DNA of 64,000 nt from Hyphomicrobium sp. NDB2Meth4 (GCF_900117445.1 NZ_FPEJ01000003.1:186001-250000), one strand, 5' to 3'; positions 32,698-41,414 are shown, numbered from the stretch's first letter. Numbers and translations are program-made. Notes: generated from the sequence alone by a model not told the origin.

Positions 32698-34350
32698 TCA
32701 AGTCTTCCGTGAAATGCGGAACGGTCCCCGCCCCCAGCCGCGAAAATCACGGATGATCTCGCGTGCCGCGTTGTGCCCCGGCGCACCGGTTACGCCACCG
32801 CCCGGATGCGCACCGGACCCGCAAAGGTAGAGCCCACCCAGCGGCAGGCGATAGTTTGCATAGCCGAGCCGTGGGCGCGTCGAGAAAAGCTGATCCAGCG
32901 ACAGCGCGCCGTGGAAAATATCGCCGTCGACCAGCCCGAACCGTTCTTCGAGGTCCAGCGGCGACAGCACTTGCCGCGCCAGGACCGCCGCCTTGAAGTT
33001 GGGGGCGTGCCGCGTCACGGTCTCGATCACGAGATCGGCGAATGCTTCTTTTTCTCGCGGATCGCTCCAGCTCCGTCCCGCCGGAAGATGCGGGGCCACA
33101 TGCTGCACGAAGAGGCTCGCGACATGCTGCCCTGATGGTGCCAGACTGTCATCGAGAGTTGAGGGAATGAGCATCTCCACCACCGGCGCACGCGACCAGC
33201 CTTCGAGCCGCGCATCGAGATAGGCGCGCTCCAGATAATCGAGCGTGGGCCCGATGACGATGCCCGCCCCGTGATGATCCTGCATTGTCTTGCCGGGCCG
33301 GCACACAAAATCAGGCAGTTCGCTCAGCGCCACGTTCAAGCGGAACGTGCCTGAGCCCGTCTTCATGCCCGTGAACGTCGAGCGCGTCTGCTGCGGCACA
33401 GCTCCGGCCGGGACCAGATCGCGGAACAGCAGCTTCGGCGGCACATTCGCGACCACCGCCCGCGCGTGAATTGCTTCGCCGCTGTCGAGCACCACGCCCG
33501 CCGCCACACCGTCTCTGCAAATGATCTCGCGCACCTTCGCGTCGGTTCTGATCTCGACCCCGCGCTCGCGCGCCGAACCCGCCATCGCTTGCGTGATTGC
33601 GCCCATGCCACCGATCGCGTGCCCCCAGGCGCCGCGCTTGCCGTTCACCTCGCCGAAGCAATGATGCAGCAGAACATACGCGCTGCCCGGCGTCGAAGGC
33701 GCAGCGAAGTTGCCGACGATCCCATCGAAAGCGAACGCTGCTTTTACGGTCTCGTTTTCGAACCATTCATCGAGGAAGTCCGTAGCGCTGCGCGTGAACA
33801 GATCAACGAGCACGCGCTTTTCATCGAGGCCGAGTCCCCACAATCGCCGCCCGACACCCGCGCCCTTAATCGCTTCTACAATTCCCCCGCCCGCATTCGG
33901 AGGCGTCGTCAGCACCAGATCACGCAGCACGTCGGCTGCGCGCTCCAGCGTCGCGTCGTAGTCGGCCAGCCGCTCGGCATCGCGCGTTGAAAACTTCGCT
34001 ATAGCGGCCTGTCTCTCCTTCAAACCGCCGCGCATCAGCAGATAACGCGTCTCGTCCACCGGCCAGAAGTTAGCCGCGGGCCGATGCACCACGCGCAAAC
34101 CGTGTCGCGCCAGCTCAAGATCGGCAATCACCTTCGGATTGAGCAGGCTGACGGTGTAGGAGGCGACCGAATTGCGAAAGCCGGGGTGAAACTCCTCGGT
34201 GACCGCGGCCCCGCCCACGACCTCGTTCTTTTCCAGCATGAGAACGCGCAGCCCCGCCGCCGCCAGGTAGGCGGCACAGGTCAGCCCGTTATGACCTGCC
34301 CCGATGATGAGCGCATCGACATCCCCCGCCCCTGCCACCTGACTGCCCAT
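32698..34350 (-). CDS. Phytoene-desaturase-like FAD-dependent oxidoreductase
   Basis: About 550 residues. The N-terminal Rossmann fold (DALIIGAGHNGLTCAAYLAAAG, then LEKNEVVGGAAVT) binds FAD and the C-terminal segment LYLCGSGAHPGGGVTGAPGHNAA closes the FAD site. It belongs to the CrtI/PYROXD2-like group that includes carotenoid desaturases and uncharacterised paralogues; with no other carotenoid genes nearby, a PYROXD2-like role is more likely than carotenoid synthesis. The ATG at 34350 was preferred (MGSQVAG); a TTG at 34371 adds seven residues. It is the first gene of an operon with arfB. Confidence 0.87.
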   Translation of the reverse strand: MGSQVAGAGDVDALIIGAGHNGLTCAAYLAAAGLRVLMLEKNEVVGGAAVTEEFHPGFRNSVASYTVSLLNPKVIADLELARHGLRVVHRPAANFWPVDETRYLLMRGGLKERQAAIAKFSTRDAERLADYDATLERAADVLRDLVLTTPPNAGGGIVEAIKGAGVGRRLWGLGLDEKRVLVDLFTRSATDFLDEWFENETVKAAFAFDGIVGNFAAPSTPGSAYVLLHHCFGEVNGKRGAWGHAIGGMGAITQAMAGSARERGVEIRTDAKVREIICRDGVAAGVVLDSGEAIHARAVVANVPPKLLFRDLVPAGAVPQQTRSTFTGMKTGSGTFRLNVALSELPDFVCRPGKTMQDHHGAGIVIGPTLDYLERAYLDARLEGWSRAPVVEMLIPSTLDDSLAPSGQHVASLFVQHVAPHLPAGRSWSDPREKEAFADLVIETVTRHAPNFKAAVLARQVLSPLDLEERFGLVDGDIFHGALSLDQLFSTRPRLGYANYRLPLGGLYLCGSGAHPGGGVTGAPGHNAAREIIRDFRGWGRGPFRISRKT

Positions 34351-34550
34351 CACCGCGCGCTCTGCCTTCAATCTTTGCCGTTCCGACCCTGCGCATAGCC
34401 GCCCCAGTCCGCCGGTTCCAGCCGGGACAACCGATTACGGTGCATTAATTCTAATCAGGTGGAGCTTTGGGGTGCTTGAGCGCGTTAGCTTCTCGTTGAG
34501 GAGTCGCCACCTAGCGTCGGCGTATCAGATCCGCACGCCGGAGACACACA

Positions 34551-34784
34551 ATGCAGACAGCTGCGAAAGTTCTGGCCCGTCCACGCACGAACGAGGACGC
34601 CCCTTATCAGTTCGCCGGCATGCTGGTCGTCTCGCTGTTTCCGGCCCTGTTCTGGACCCTCGCGATCGCCGGCATCGGCAGCGCCGTTGGCCACACGCCC
34701 AGCCCTGCCGCCCTGATGGTGTTCGGCACGGCCATCGCCGCCTTCTGTGCCACCATCTTCCACGCACTGCTGATCCGCCGCTGA
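34551..34784 (+). CDS. Small two-segment membrane protein
   Basis: 77 residues with two hydrophobic segments, about 22-44 (FAGMLVVSLFPALFWTLAIAG) and 53-73 (PAALMVFGTAIAAFCATIF), joined by a short loop. The N-terminus is polar with NEDAPYQ. No family is recognised. The 200 bases upstream have no gene. It is convergent with the cysteine-rich protein gene 51 bases away. The coding call rests on codon periodicity and the clear membrane pattern. Confidence 0.6.
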   Translation: MQTAAKVLARPRTNEDAPYQFAGMLVVSLFPALFWTLAIAGIGSAVGHTPSPAALMVFGTAIAAFCATIFHALLIRR

Positions 34785-34835
34785 ACGCAGCCCCGCGCGC
34801 ACTGCCTAGCTGAAAAACCCTTTGACGATGGGCCT

Positions 34836-35102
34836 CTAGCCTACGCCGCCCCAGCCGCAGCGTAGCTTCTCGCACACCCGCCCGCTCCCGCACGCGACCT
34901 TCACGAATCGGCAGCTGCGGCAGCTATAGCTGGACAGGCAGCCCCGATAGGAGCCGCCCTTGCGGAAGTTGCAGGTAAGAATCGTCTGGCAATCGCGCTG
35001 CGGATTGATCAGCCCGCCGGGGCCTTCCTGCGCCAGCACGAAAGTCGGCACCACTGCGAAGGCCGCAGCCAGCACCACTGCACACAAGCCTAAGCGTTGC
35101 AT
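34836..35102 (-). CDS. Small exported cysteine-rich protein
   Basis: 88 residues. Signal peptide MQRLGLCAVVLAAAFAVVPTFVLA, then a mature protein with eight cysteines in a dense pattern: DCQTILTCNFRKGGSYRGC, SSYSCRSCRF, VACGSGRVCEKLRCGWGG. The even number and spacing suggest four disulfides or a metal-bound knot. Proteins with a CQTILTCNF and YRGCLSSYSC core are widespread but uncharacterised in Hyphomicrobiales. The start at 35102 gives a cleaner leader than 35120. It is convergent with the small membrane-protein gene, and the function is unknown. Confidence 0.75.
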   Translation of the reverse strand: MQRLGLCAVVLAAAFAVVPTFVLAQEGPGGLINPQRDCQTILTCNFRKGGSYRGCLSSYSCRSCRFVKVACGSGRVCEKLRCGWGGVG

Positions 35103-35285
35103 CCTGAAGCCTCGATGCATCTCAACCAGGCTTCAGTGTGAGTGAGCCGCCAGAAACCAGCAACCAAATGGCGAAATCACGGTGCTTAACCCGCGCACAG
35201 GTGTGCCGTTGTGGCCACGCCTTGTACAGACGCCCTTGCGCGGCAGCGGGTTACGCTGCCGGCCGGCTCGGTTTGGGCTGTGGAT

Positions 35286-36179
35286 TTACTCCGCCGCTTT
35301 GCGCGAGGGCTGCACCATGGCCATGTAATCGTTGAGCAGGGTCTCGCTGATCTGCCCCGGCTTGTACTTGTGCTCTCCGATCTCCGACACGGGCGTGACC
35401 TCCGCCGCCGTACCGGTGAGAAACACTTCCGAGAAGTCTTTCAGCTCATCAGCCATGATCGCCCGCTCGATCACCTGATAGCCCCGCTTCTTGGCGAGGC
35501 CGATGACCGTGCGGCGAGTGATGCCATCGAGGAAACAATCGGGCTCGGGCGTGTGAATGACGCCATCCTTCACCAGGAAGACGTTGGCGCCCGTGCACTC
35601 CGCAACGCGGCCGCGCCAATCGAGCATCAGCGCATCGGCGTAGCCCGCCTTCTCCGCCCGATGCTTCTCCACCGTGCAGATCATGTAAAGACCGGCTGCC
35701 TTGCTCTTGGAGGGCGCCGTCGCTGGATCCGGACGGCGATACTTCGCCATCGTCAACCGGATGCCCTTGAGCCGCTGTTCCATCGGGAAGTAGGAACCCC
35801 ACTCCCAAGCCGAGACCGAGAGATGAATTTTCGTTGCTTGAGCCGAAATGCCGATCTGCTCCGAACCGCGATATGCGATCGGGCGCACGTAGCAATCGGA
35901 AAGCTTGTTCGCCGCAATGACGTCGCGACAGATCTGATCGATCTCGGCCACTGAATAGGGCACCTCGAAATCGAGAATCTGCGCGCTGTCTTTCAGGCGC
36001 TGCGAGTGCTCGGACAGCTTGAAAGGCTCGCCGCCATAGGCGCGAACACCCTCGAACACCGCACTGCCGTAGTGCAGAGCATGCGTGAGAATGTGAACGT
36101 TGGCCTCACGCCAAGGGACCATCTTCCCATCAAGCCAAATGAAGCCGTCGCGATCGTTGAAGGGGGTTGGCCCTGACAT
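35286..36179 (-). CDS. ilvE: Branched-chain amino acid aminotransferase
   Basis: 297 residues, a class IV PLP aminotransferase that interconverts leucine, isoleucine and valine with their keto acids. The PLP lysine is in SKSKAAGLYM, and the characteristic GRVAECTGANVFLV and LDGITRRTVIGLA segments follow. The N-terminus (FIWLDGKMVPWREANVHILTH) is typical of IlvE. It is divergent from a MarR gene, and this ilvE / MarR / response regulator / kinase neighbourhood is a familiar alphaproteobacterial arrangement, close in gene type to the PetP-PetR pair. Confidence 0.95.
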   Translation of the reverse strand: MSGPTPFNDRDGFIWLDGKMVPWREANVHILTHALHYGSAVFEGVRAYGGEPFKLSEHSQRLKDSAQILDFEVPYSVAEIDQICRDVIAANKLSDCYVRPIAYRGSEQIGISAQATKIHLSVSAWEWGSYFPMEQRLKGIRLTMAKYRRPDPATAPSKSKAAGLYMICTVEKHRAEKAGYADALMLDWRGRVAECTGANVFLVKDGVIHTPEPDCFLDGITRRTVIGLAKKRGYQVIERAIMADELKDFSEVFLTGTAAEVTPVSEIGEHKYKPGQISETLLNDYMAMVQPSRKAAE

Positions 36180-36346
36180 GCGTGTCCTCTCCGTAGACTT
36201 TCGCGCCCAGATCGCTAACTAGACTGGCCCAACAGGACTAGCCCGATCCCGGGCCGGTGTCTGGTGCTGCCGCTGCTGTTCGGGGCTACCCCGCACATCG
36301 CCTGGGCAATTTCTGCCCCCGCGACGGCGCTGATCGATGGCGCAAA

Positions 36347-36358
36347 ATGACTTGTCAT
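36347..36358. promoter_or_regulatory. Palindrome ATGAC-TT-GTCAT in the ilvE/MarR divergent region
   Basis: A perfect 12-base inverted repeat lies 30 bases upstream of the MarR ATG, and a second GTCA-N7-TGAC follows across the start codon (36384-36398 region). Both fit autoregulation by a dimeric MarR protein, though binding cannot be shown from sequence. Confidence 0.45.
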
Positions 36359-36387
36359 CACTAACAATCGGGGCCAAATAAGTCAAC

Positions 36388-36966
36388 ATGGCTGACATAA
36401 CCTCCGACGCCGTTTCGACCCCACGCCTGTCGCCGTCTGGCCCCGACCAGGCGATCGCCGAGGCGGGCCAGCCCGCCTGCCGCAACGCCATACCCGACGC
36501 CGATCTACTCGCGTGCGTCGAATTGCTCTTCTTCGCCTATCGCGACTTTACCGCCGGCGCCGACGCGGTCTTGGAGGAATACGGCTTCGGCCGCGCCCAT
36601 CACCGCGTCCTGCATTTCGTGCACCGCAACCCCGGCATGCGGGTGGCCGACCTGCTCGATATTCTCAAGATCACCAAGCAGAGCCTCGCCCGCGTCTTAA
36701 AGCAGCTCATCGATAAAGGCTTCATTATGCAACGCGCCGGAAATGATGACCGCCGCGAGCGTCGCCTGTTCGTCACCGCCAAAGGAAGCCGGCTCGCCGA
36801 AAAACTCACCACCCAGCAGAGCCGCCACATCGAGAATGCACTGTCGAATGCCGGTCCCGGCGCCGCTGATTTTGCACGGCGCTTCCTTTTTGCCATGATT
36901 ACGGAGTCGGATCGCCCGCGCGTCGAGGCGCTGGTAAAGCTGGCCTCAGGGATGCGCGCCAGATAG
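36388..36966 (+). CDS. MarR-family regulator, PetP-like
   Basis: 192 residues with a winged helix of the MarR family: YGFGRAHHRVLHFVHRNPGM, RVADLLDILKITKQSLARVLKQL (recognition helix) and the wing FIMQRAGNDDRRERRLFVT. The N-terminal 35 residues are an Ala/Pro/Ser-rich extension. It is followed after 27 bases by an OmpR-type response regulator; this pairing is like PetP-PetR of Rhodobacter and of many Hyphomicrobiales. It may sense a small molecule and modulate the two-component genes or ilvE. Confidence 0.9.
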   Translation: MADITSDAVSTPRLSPSGPDQAIAEAGQPACRNAIPDADLLACVELLFFAYRDFTAGADAVLEEYGFGRAHHRVLHFVHRNPGMRVADLLDILKITKQSLARVLKQLIDKGFIMQRAGNDDRRERRLFVTAKGSRLAEKLTTQQSRHIENALSNAGPGAADFARRFLFAMITESDRPRVEALVKLASGMRAR

Positions 36967-36993
36967 ACCGGTACTACTAGACGAGGGGCAAAG

Positions 36994-37707
36994 ATGAGAA
37001 CCTCCGCCAAACTCGCGAGCGCACCGCTGCCCGACAACGCACCGCATGTCCTCATTGTAGATGACGACCAGAAGATCCGCGACCTGCTGGGCCGCTATCT
37101 TGCTGAGCAGGGCTTTCGCGTGACCACCGCCCAGGACGCAGCCGCCGCACGCGCCGGCATGCGCGGCCTCGAATTCGATGCTGTGCTGCTCGACGTGATG
37201 ATGCCCGGCGAAAGCGGGCTCGATCTGGCGCGCGAGCTGAAGGCGACGCGCCCCGTCCCCATCTGCATGCTCACCGCGCGCTCGGACCCCGAGCACCGCA
37301 TCGAGGGCCTGGAGGCCGGCGTCGATGATTATCTGCCCAAGCCCTTCGAGCCGCGCGAGTTGCTTCTGCGCCTGCGCAACATTCTGCGCCGCGCCGCAGG
37401 AGGTGGCGGCCCCAGCGAGGAAGTGCGCATGGGGAACTACACGTTCCACGTCGCGCGCGGCGAGCTGAAGCACAACGACGAGACCGTCAAGCTGACCGAG
37501 CGCGAACGCGACCTGTTGCGCATGTTCGCCCAGCGCATCGGCATGCCAATCCCACGCCACGAGCTGGCGCCCGAGGATTCCACCGGCAGCGACCGCGCCA
37601 TCGACGTTCAGATCAACCGTTTGCGGCGAAAAATCGAGACCGACCCCTCCAATCCCGTGTACCTCCAGACAGTGCGCGGCAAAGGGTATATTCTCTATTC
37701 GGATTGA
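36994..37707 (+). CDS. OmpR-family response regulator, PetR-like
   Basis: 237 residues. Receiver domain (HVLIVDDDQKIRDLL, phosphorylatable D67 in VLLDVMMPGES, T in MLTARS, K in YLPKPF) followed by a winged-helix DNA-binding domain (LTERERDLLRMFAQRIG, DRAIDVQINRLRRKIE, VRGKGYIL). The N-terminus has about 18 extra residues before the first strand. It pairs with the EnvZ-like kinase gene 192 bases downstream, between which lie two palindromic repeats. Confidence 0.95.
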   Translation: MRTSAKLASAPLPDNAPHVLIVDDDQKIRDLLGRYLAEQGFRVTTAQDAAAARAGMRGLEFDAVLLDVMMPGESGLDLARELKATRPVPICMLTARSDPEHRIEGLEAGVDDYLPKPFEPRELLLRLRNILRRAAGGGGPSEEVRMGNYTFHVARGELKHNDETVKLTERERDLLRMFAQRIGMPIPRHELAPEDSTGSDRAIDVQINRLRRKIETDPSNPVYLQTVRGKGYILYSD

Positions 37708-37718
37708 TCCCGCGTGTA

Positions 37719-37794
37719 CGAGTGTGATGATCGAAAAATTCGCCATCACGGGCAGCGAGGTATCAAGCGAATTTTTCGATCTGAATCACACTCG
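37719..37794. repeat. Inverted repeat 1 between response regulator and kinase
   Basis: Arms 37719-37743 and 37767-37794 pair along their whole length except for a 3-base insertion (TGA) in the right arm; the outer end is CGAGTGTGAT and the inner end CGAAAAATTCGC. The loop is 23 bases. The long stem and sharp ends suggest a dispersed palindromic repeat or a folded RNA. Confidence 0.8.
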
Positions 37795-37807
37795 AGACCA
37801 TTGGCTC

Positions 37808-37886
37808 CTAGTGTCCCTCATGATTCCGAAATTCGCTCGCACACCTGGCCGGCCTGCCCTGGCGAATTTCGGAACCGGGACACTAG
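37808..37886. repeat. Inverted repeat 2, adjacent to and resembling repeat 1
   Basis: Arms 37808-37836 and 37862-37886 pair as CTAGTGTCCC plus TTCCGAAATTCGC with a 6/2-base internal loop. Its inner core (GAAATTCGC/GCGAATTTC) and outer AGTGT resemble repeat 1, which ends only 13 bases before. The right arm ends 12 bases before the kinase start and just ahead of its AGAGAGG ribosome-binding site. Confidence 0.8.
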
Positions 37887-37898
37887 AGAGGTTGGTTG

Positions 37899-39455
37899 AT
37901 GCTCGCCAGGGGCGATGAGCCCGAGCGCCGTTCGTGGCTGCCATGGTCTTCACTGTGGCAAGCGTTGAAGCGTATTCCGCTGCCGCGCCCACCTAAACTG
38001 CGTGTCCCGCAATTCTTGCACCCGTCAGCGATCCGCAGCGCTTGGAACAGTCTGCCGCCCACGCCCGCATGGATGGTCGCCTTCGGCGCCTGGTTCATGC
38101 GCACTCACCGCCGCAACATGCAGCTCATCGGCGGCTGGCTCTCCGACTTCCTGCCGAAGGGCCTCTACGCGCGAGCGCTCATCATCATCATTGCGCCGAT
38201 CGTCGTGCTCGAAGGCGTCATCGCCTTCGTCTTCATGGAGCGCCATTGGCAAGCGGTGACGCGCCGCCTCTCCGAAGCCACCGCACGCGACATCGCCGCT
38301 CTGATCGACATCTACGAGGAATATCCAAAGCGCGACGACTATAGCCAGCTCATCGAGATGGCGCGCGACCGCCTCAGCCTTTCGATGCAGGTGCTGCCGC
38401 CCGGTGATCTACCGGCACCGCGGCCGAAACCGTTCTTTGCCCTGCTCGACCGCGCACTCTCGGACGAGGTGCGAAAGCAGGTGCAAAAGCCGTTCTGGAT
38501 CGACACCGTCGGGCAGTCACGCCACGTGGAAATCCGCGTCAAGCTCGAGAACGCGATCCTGCGCTTCGTCGCCACCCGATCGCAAACTTACGCCTCCAAC
38601 TCGCACATCTTCCTGTTGTGGATGATCGGCTCGTCGGTGATCCTGCTCACCGTCGCCATCCTCTTCCTGCGCAACCAGATCCGCCCCATCCTGCGTCTCG
38701 CCGAAGCCGCCGACGCATTCGGCAAGGGCCGCAAAGTGGCGGAAGACTTCCGCCCCCGCGGTGCGCGCGAAGTCCGCCAGGCAGCCGTCGCATTCCTCGA
38801 AATGCGCGACCGTATCACCGCGCAGGTCGAGCAGCGCACCACCATGCTCGCCGGCGTCAGCCACGACCTGCGCACTATCCTGACGCGGTTCAAGCTCGAG
38901 CTGGCCCTGCTCGGCGATTCCCCCGAAGCGATCTCGCTGCAGGCGGACGTGCGCGAGATGCAGGACATGCTCGAAGACTATCTCGCCTTCGCCAAAGGCG
39001 ATGGCGGCGAAGAGAGCACGCCCACCAACCTCAACCAGCTATTGCAGGACATCTACGAGGAAGCGCAGTACTACGACACGCACATCGAATTGAAGATGCG
39101 CAAGCGCCGGCGCGATATCGTGCTGCCGCTGAAGCGCCAGGCCTTCAAGCGCGCCATCACCAACCTCGTATCCAACGCGATCCGCTTCGGCGATCACGTC
39201 ATCATCCGCGGTGCCGTTGAAGGCCAATGGGTGCGTATCGAGGTCGACGACGATGGCCCCGGCATTCCCGCAGCCGAGCGCGACAACGTCTTCCGTCCGT
39301 TCTACCGGCTCGATCACGCGCGCAATCAAGACGAGGGCAACACTGGCCTCGGCCTCGCCATTGCACGCGACATTGCGAAGAGTCACGGCGGCGACATCAC
39401 CCTGGGCGAAAGCTCCATGGGTGGCTTGCGCGCCATCATCTCAGTGCCGCTGTAA
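37899..39455 (+). CDS. EnvZ-like sensor histidine kinase with altered H-box
   Basis: 518 residues. A long N-terminal region, a first membrane segment near residues 89-110 (ALIIIIAPIVVLEGVIAFVF), a periplasmic domain, a second segment near 238-258 (IFLLWMIGSSVILLTVAILF), HAMP (RNQIRPILRLAEAADAFGKG), then phosphoacceptor and HATPase domains (ITNLVSNAIRFGD, VDDDGPGIP, NTGLGLAIA). The H-box reads SHDLRTILTRF: the proline that follows HDLRT in EnvZ is isoleucine (H322, I327). It should act with the upstream PetR-like regulator. TTG at 37896 precedes the ATG; ATG with AGAGAGG upstream was chosen. Confidence 0.93.
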   Translation: MLARGDEPERRSWLPWSSLWQALKRIPLPRPPKLRVPQFLHPSAIRSAWNSLPPTPAWMVAFGAWFMRTHRRNMQLIGGWLSDFLPKGLYARALIIIIAPIVVLEGVIAFVFMERHWQAVTRRLSEATARDIAALIDIYEEYPKRDDYSQLIEMARDRLSLSMQVLPPGDLPAPRPKPFFALLDRALSDEVRKQVQKPFWIDTVGQSRHVEIRVKLENAILRFVATRSQTYASNSHIFLLWMIGSSVILLTVAILFLRNQIRPILRLAEAADAFGKGRKVAEDFRPRGAREVRQAAVAFLEMRDRITAQVEQRTTMLAGVSHDLRTILTRFKLELALLGDSPEAISLQADVREMQDMLEDYLAFAKGDGGEESTPTNLNQLLQDIYEEAQYYDTHIELKMRKRRRDIVLPLKRQAFKRAITNLVSNAIRFGDHVIIRGAVEGQWVRIEVDDDGPGIPAAERDNVFRPFYRLDHARNQDEGNTGLGLAIARDIAKSHGGDITLGESSMGGLRAIISVPL

Positions 39456-39468
39456 CCCAGCGACAGCC

Positions 39469-40158
39469 CTACGACGGCGCGCCGGGAGGCACCGGAGCTG
39501 CAGCATCCGCGCCCGGCTGCGGTGCAGGCGCCGTGCGGGCGGAACGCTTCTTCGCAGCATCGCAGCACGACTTGGCAAATCCGCACAGCTTGCCAAACAC
39601 GCTGTCCATCTGCTGCAAGGCTTGCTCCCCGCGCCGCAGGCGCTGATCGAGCGCTGCCATCGTTTTCGCCAGTCCCGGGTCATCGTCGCTCAGCCACGTG
39701 CGATAGACGGAGGCGTAAAGGGCGCCGAGCCCGAGCGCGCGCACCTGCCCATCGAGCCCATCGGCGCGAATGCCGGCCGCGCGCAGCATCCAAGGCTGCG
39801 ACCGGCCGACTGCACAAGCGAGCGTCGGATCGAGCGACCACGTCTCCGCAATCGAGCGCAGTGCAGGCTTATAGGCCGCCAGCACGTCGAACCGGCTCAT
39901 GATCACCTCGAACAGCGCATCGCGAGCCGCCTGGCCGCCGCCGCGATGCGGCGCACGCGCCAGCACCGCGTCATCGACCGAGCGCACGAACGCCGCCAGT
40001 ATCTCGTTCTTGCTGGCGAATTCCTTGCGCACATCGACCAGGCTGACCCCGGCACTCTCGGCGATCTGGGCCAGCGTCACGTCCTTCCAAGGACATTCGC
40101 CCGCTAGCTTCATGGCGGCGGTAATGAGCCGTCCGCGAATGGTCGTCTGATCAAGCAT
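39469..40158 (-). CDS. TetR-family transcriptional regulator
   Basis: 229 residues. The N-terminal helix-turn-helix is DVTLAQIAESAGVSLVDVRKEFASKNEILAAFV, of the TetR type, followed by an all-helical ligand domain with a cysteine pair near the end (KSCCDAAKK) and an Ala/Pro-rich tail of about 25 residues. No adjacent transporter or enzyme gene indicates its target. It is convergent with the kinase gene and lies downstream of proC on the same strand, but a terminator-like hairpin separates them. Confidence 0.9.
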   Translation of the reverse strand: MLDQTTIRGRLITAAMKLAGECPWKDVTLAQIAESAGVSLVDVRKEFASKNEILAAFVRSVDDAVLARAPHRGGGQAARDALFEVIMSRFDVLAAYKPALRSIAETWSLDPTLACAVGRSQPWMLRAAGIRADGLDGQVRALGLGALYASVYRTWLSDDDPGLAKTMAALDQRLRRGEQALQQMDSVFGKLCGFAKSCCDAAKKRSARTAPAPQPGADAAAPVPPGAPS

Positions 40159-40551
40159 GGTGGCTCTCCTCGTTCCTTGCCCGAAAGATAATCAGCCTCG
40201 AAGCCCTTCCGAAGGCCGTGGGTGCCATCCCCTGCGGATAATGCGCGCAAACGTGCGCCGCTACAGCGCGAACACCCGCCGCAGCGGGCATAAGTCCCTA
40301 GGAACAAAGGGAAAAAGTCCTTGCTGCACACAATCTCGTGAAGCAGCGTCCGCCGGCTTGCCACTGATGTAACAGTATATCATAACTGGGGCGTGGCTGC
40401 GTGGCACTTCACGCGCAACTCGGCTGAAAACCTATCCTCCTTGGTTCTTTGGCTTTGGGTGCCCGCCGACCACGAAAGTGCCTGGGCCGCCGGGGCGAAA
40501 GCCCGCCCAGGCCACGCAAGAGACGCGGTCGCCGAACGGCCTGAGCCCCGC
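40159..40551. other. Non-coding gap upstream of the TetR gene
   Basis: No convincing gene is present in these 393 bases. The region should hold the TetR promoter. A loose palindrome TGATGT-N6-ATATCA lies around 40365-40382 and could be a TetR-type operator. The hairpin at 40480-40512 is listed separately. Confidence 0.5.
40480..40512 (-). terminator. Probable terminator downstream of proC
   Basis: GCCTGGGC (40480-40487) pairs with GCCCAGGC (40505-40512), enclosing a second small stem GGGC-GAAA-GCCC with a 5-base bulge. It lies 40 bases beyond the proC stop; only a short ACTTTC follows, so termination may be weak. Confidence 0.55.
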
Positions 40552-41373
40552 TCACTTCGCCAGTTCGCGACCGCGTTTTGTTGCCGCCGCCACCGCTGCG
40601 GTCATCAGCTCCTTCAGACCGGCTTCCCCGCCCAGCACTTCCAGTGCAGCCGCCGTCGTCCCACCGGGAGACGTTACGTTGCGCCGTAGCTCGGCCGGCG
40701 GGAGCTCGGACGCCTCTAGCAGAGCCGCCGAACCGATCACCGTGGCGCGCGCCAGCTTCTCGGCAAACGCCGCATCGAGACCAGCCGCGCGGCCGGCTTC
40801 GGCCAGGCACTCGGTGAGATAGAACACGTACGCGGGACCCGAGCCCGACACCGCCGTCACTGGATCGAGCAGCGCCTCATCGTCGACCCACATGACGTCG
40901 CCCACGGCGGCCAGCAGATCGTTGGCGAGCGCGCGCTGCACCGGCGTCACATTGCCATTGGCAACGGCCACGGTCATGCCGCGCTGAATCGCAGCCGGCG
41001 TATTCGGCATGGCGCGGACGACTGCAGCCTTCGGCGCATATCGCTCGAACGCCGCAAGCGGTCGCCCGGCCGCAATCGAAACAAAAAGCGTCTGCGGTCC
41101 CGCGAGCTTAGCAAGCCCCGGCATCACGGCATCGATCACTTGCGGTTTCACGGCGACGAGAATGACGGCCGGCGGCTGCGTCAGCTCGTCGATGGCCGGC
41201 ACGACATCAATGCCATTGTCGGCGAGAAACGCAGCGACTGCGGGTGCAGGCGTCGGTTCCTGTACGATCACCTGCCGCGCATCGAGCCCGCGGGCGAGCA
41301 ATCCTTCCAGGATCGCTCCCCCCATCTTACCGGCCCCTGCCAGCAGCAGAGGACCTTGCATTGTGAATTTCAT
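40552..41373 (-). CDS. proC: Pyrroline-5-carboxylate reductase
   Basis: 273 residues. It reduces pyrroline-5-carboxylate to proline with NAD(P)H. The N-terminal Rossmann loop is LLAGAGKMGGAILEGLL; VAVKPQ, ECLAEAGRAAGLD and VTSPGGTTAAALEVL, the conserved substrate-binding segment, complete the family pattern. The start is the first ATG of the frame. It follows the ybjN-like gene by 41 bases, and ubiK, ybjN, proC probably form one transcript in this common alphaproteobacterial order. Confidence 0.96.
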   Translation of the reverse strand: MKFTMQGPLLLAGAGKMGGAILEGLLARGLDARQVIVQEPTPAPAVAAFLADNGIDVVPAIDELTQPPAVILVAVKPQVIDAVMPGLAKLAGPQTLFVSIAAGRPLAAFERYAPKAAVVRAMPNTPAAIQRGMTVAVANGNVTPVQRALANDLLAAVGDVMWVDDEALLDPVTAVSGSGPAYVFYLTECLAEAGRAAGLDAAFAEKLARATVIGSAALLEASELPPAELRRNVTSPGGTTAAALEVLGGEAGLKELMTAAVAAATKRGRELAK

Positions 41374-41414
41374 GTGCCGCCCGCGAGAAAGCAGGGCGAC
41401 GTGGCCGCCCCGGT

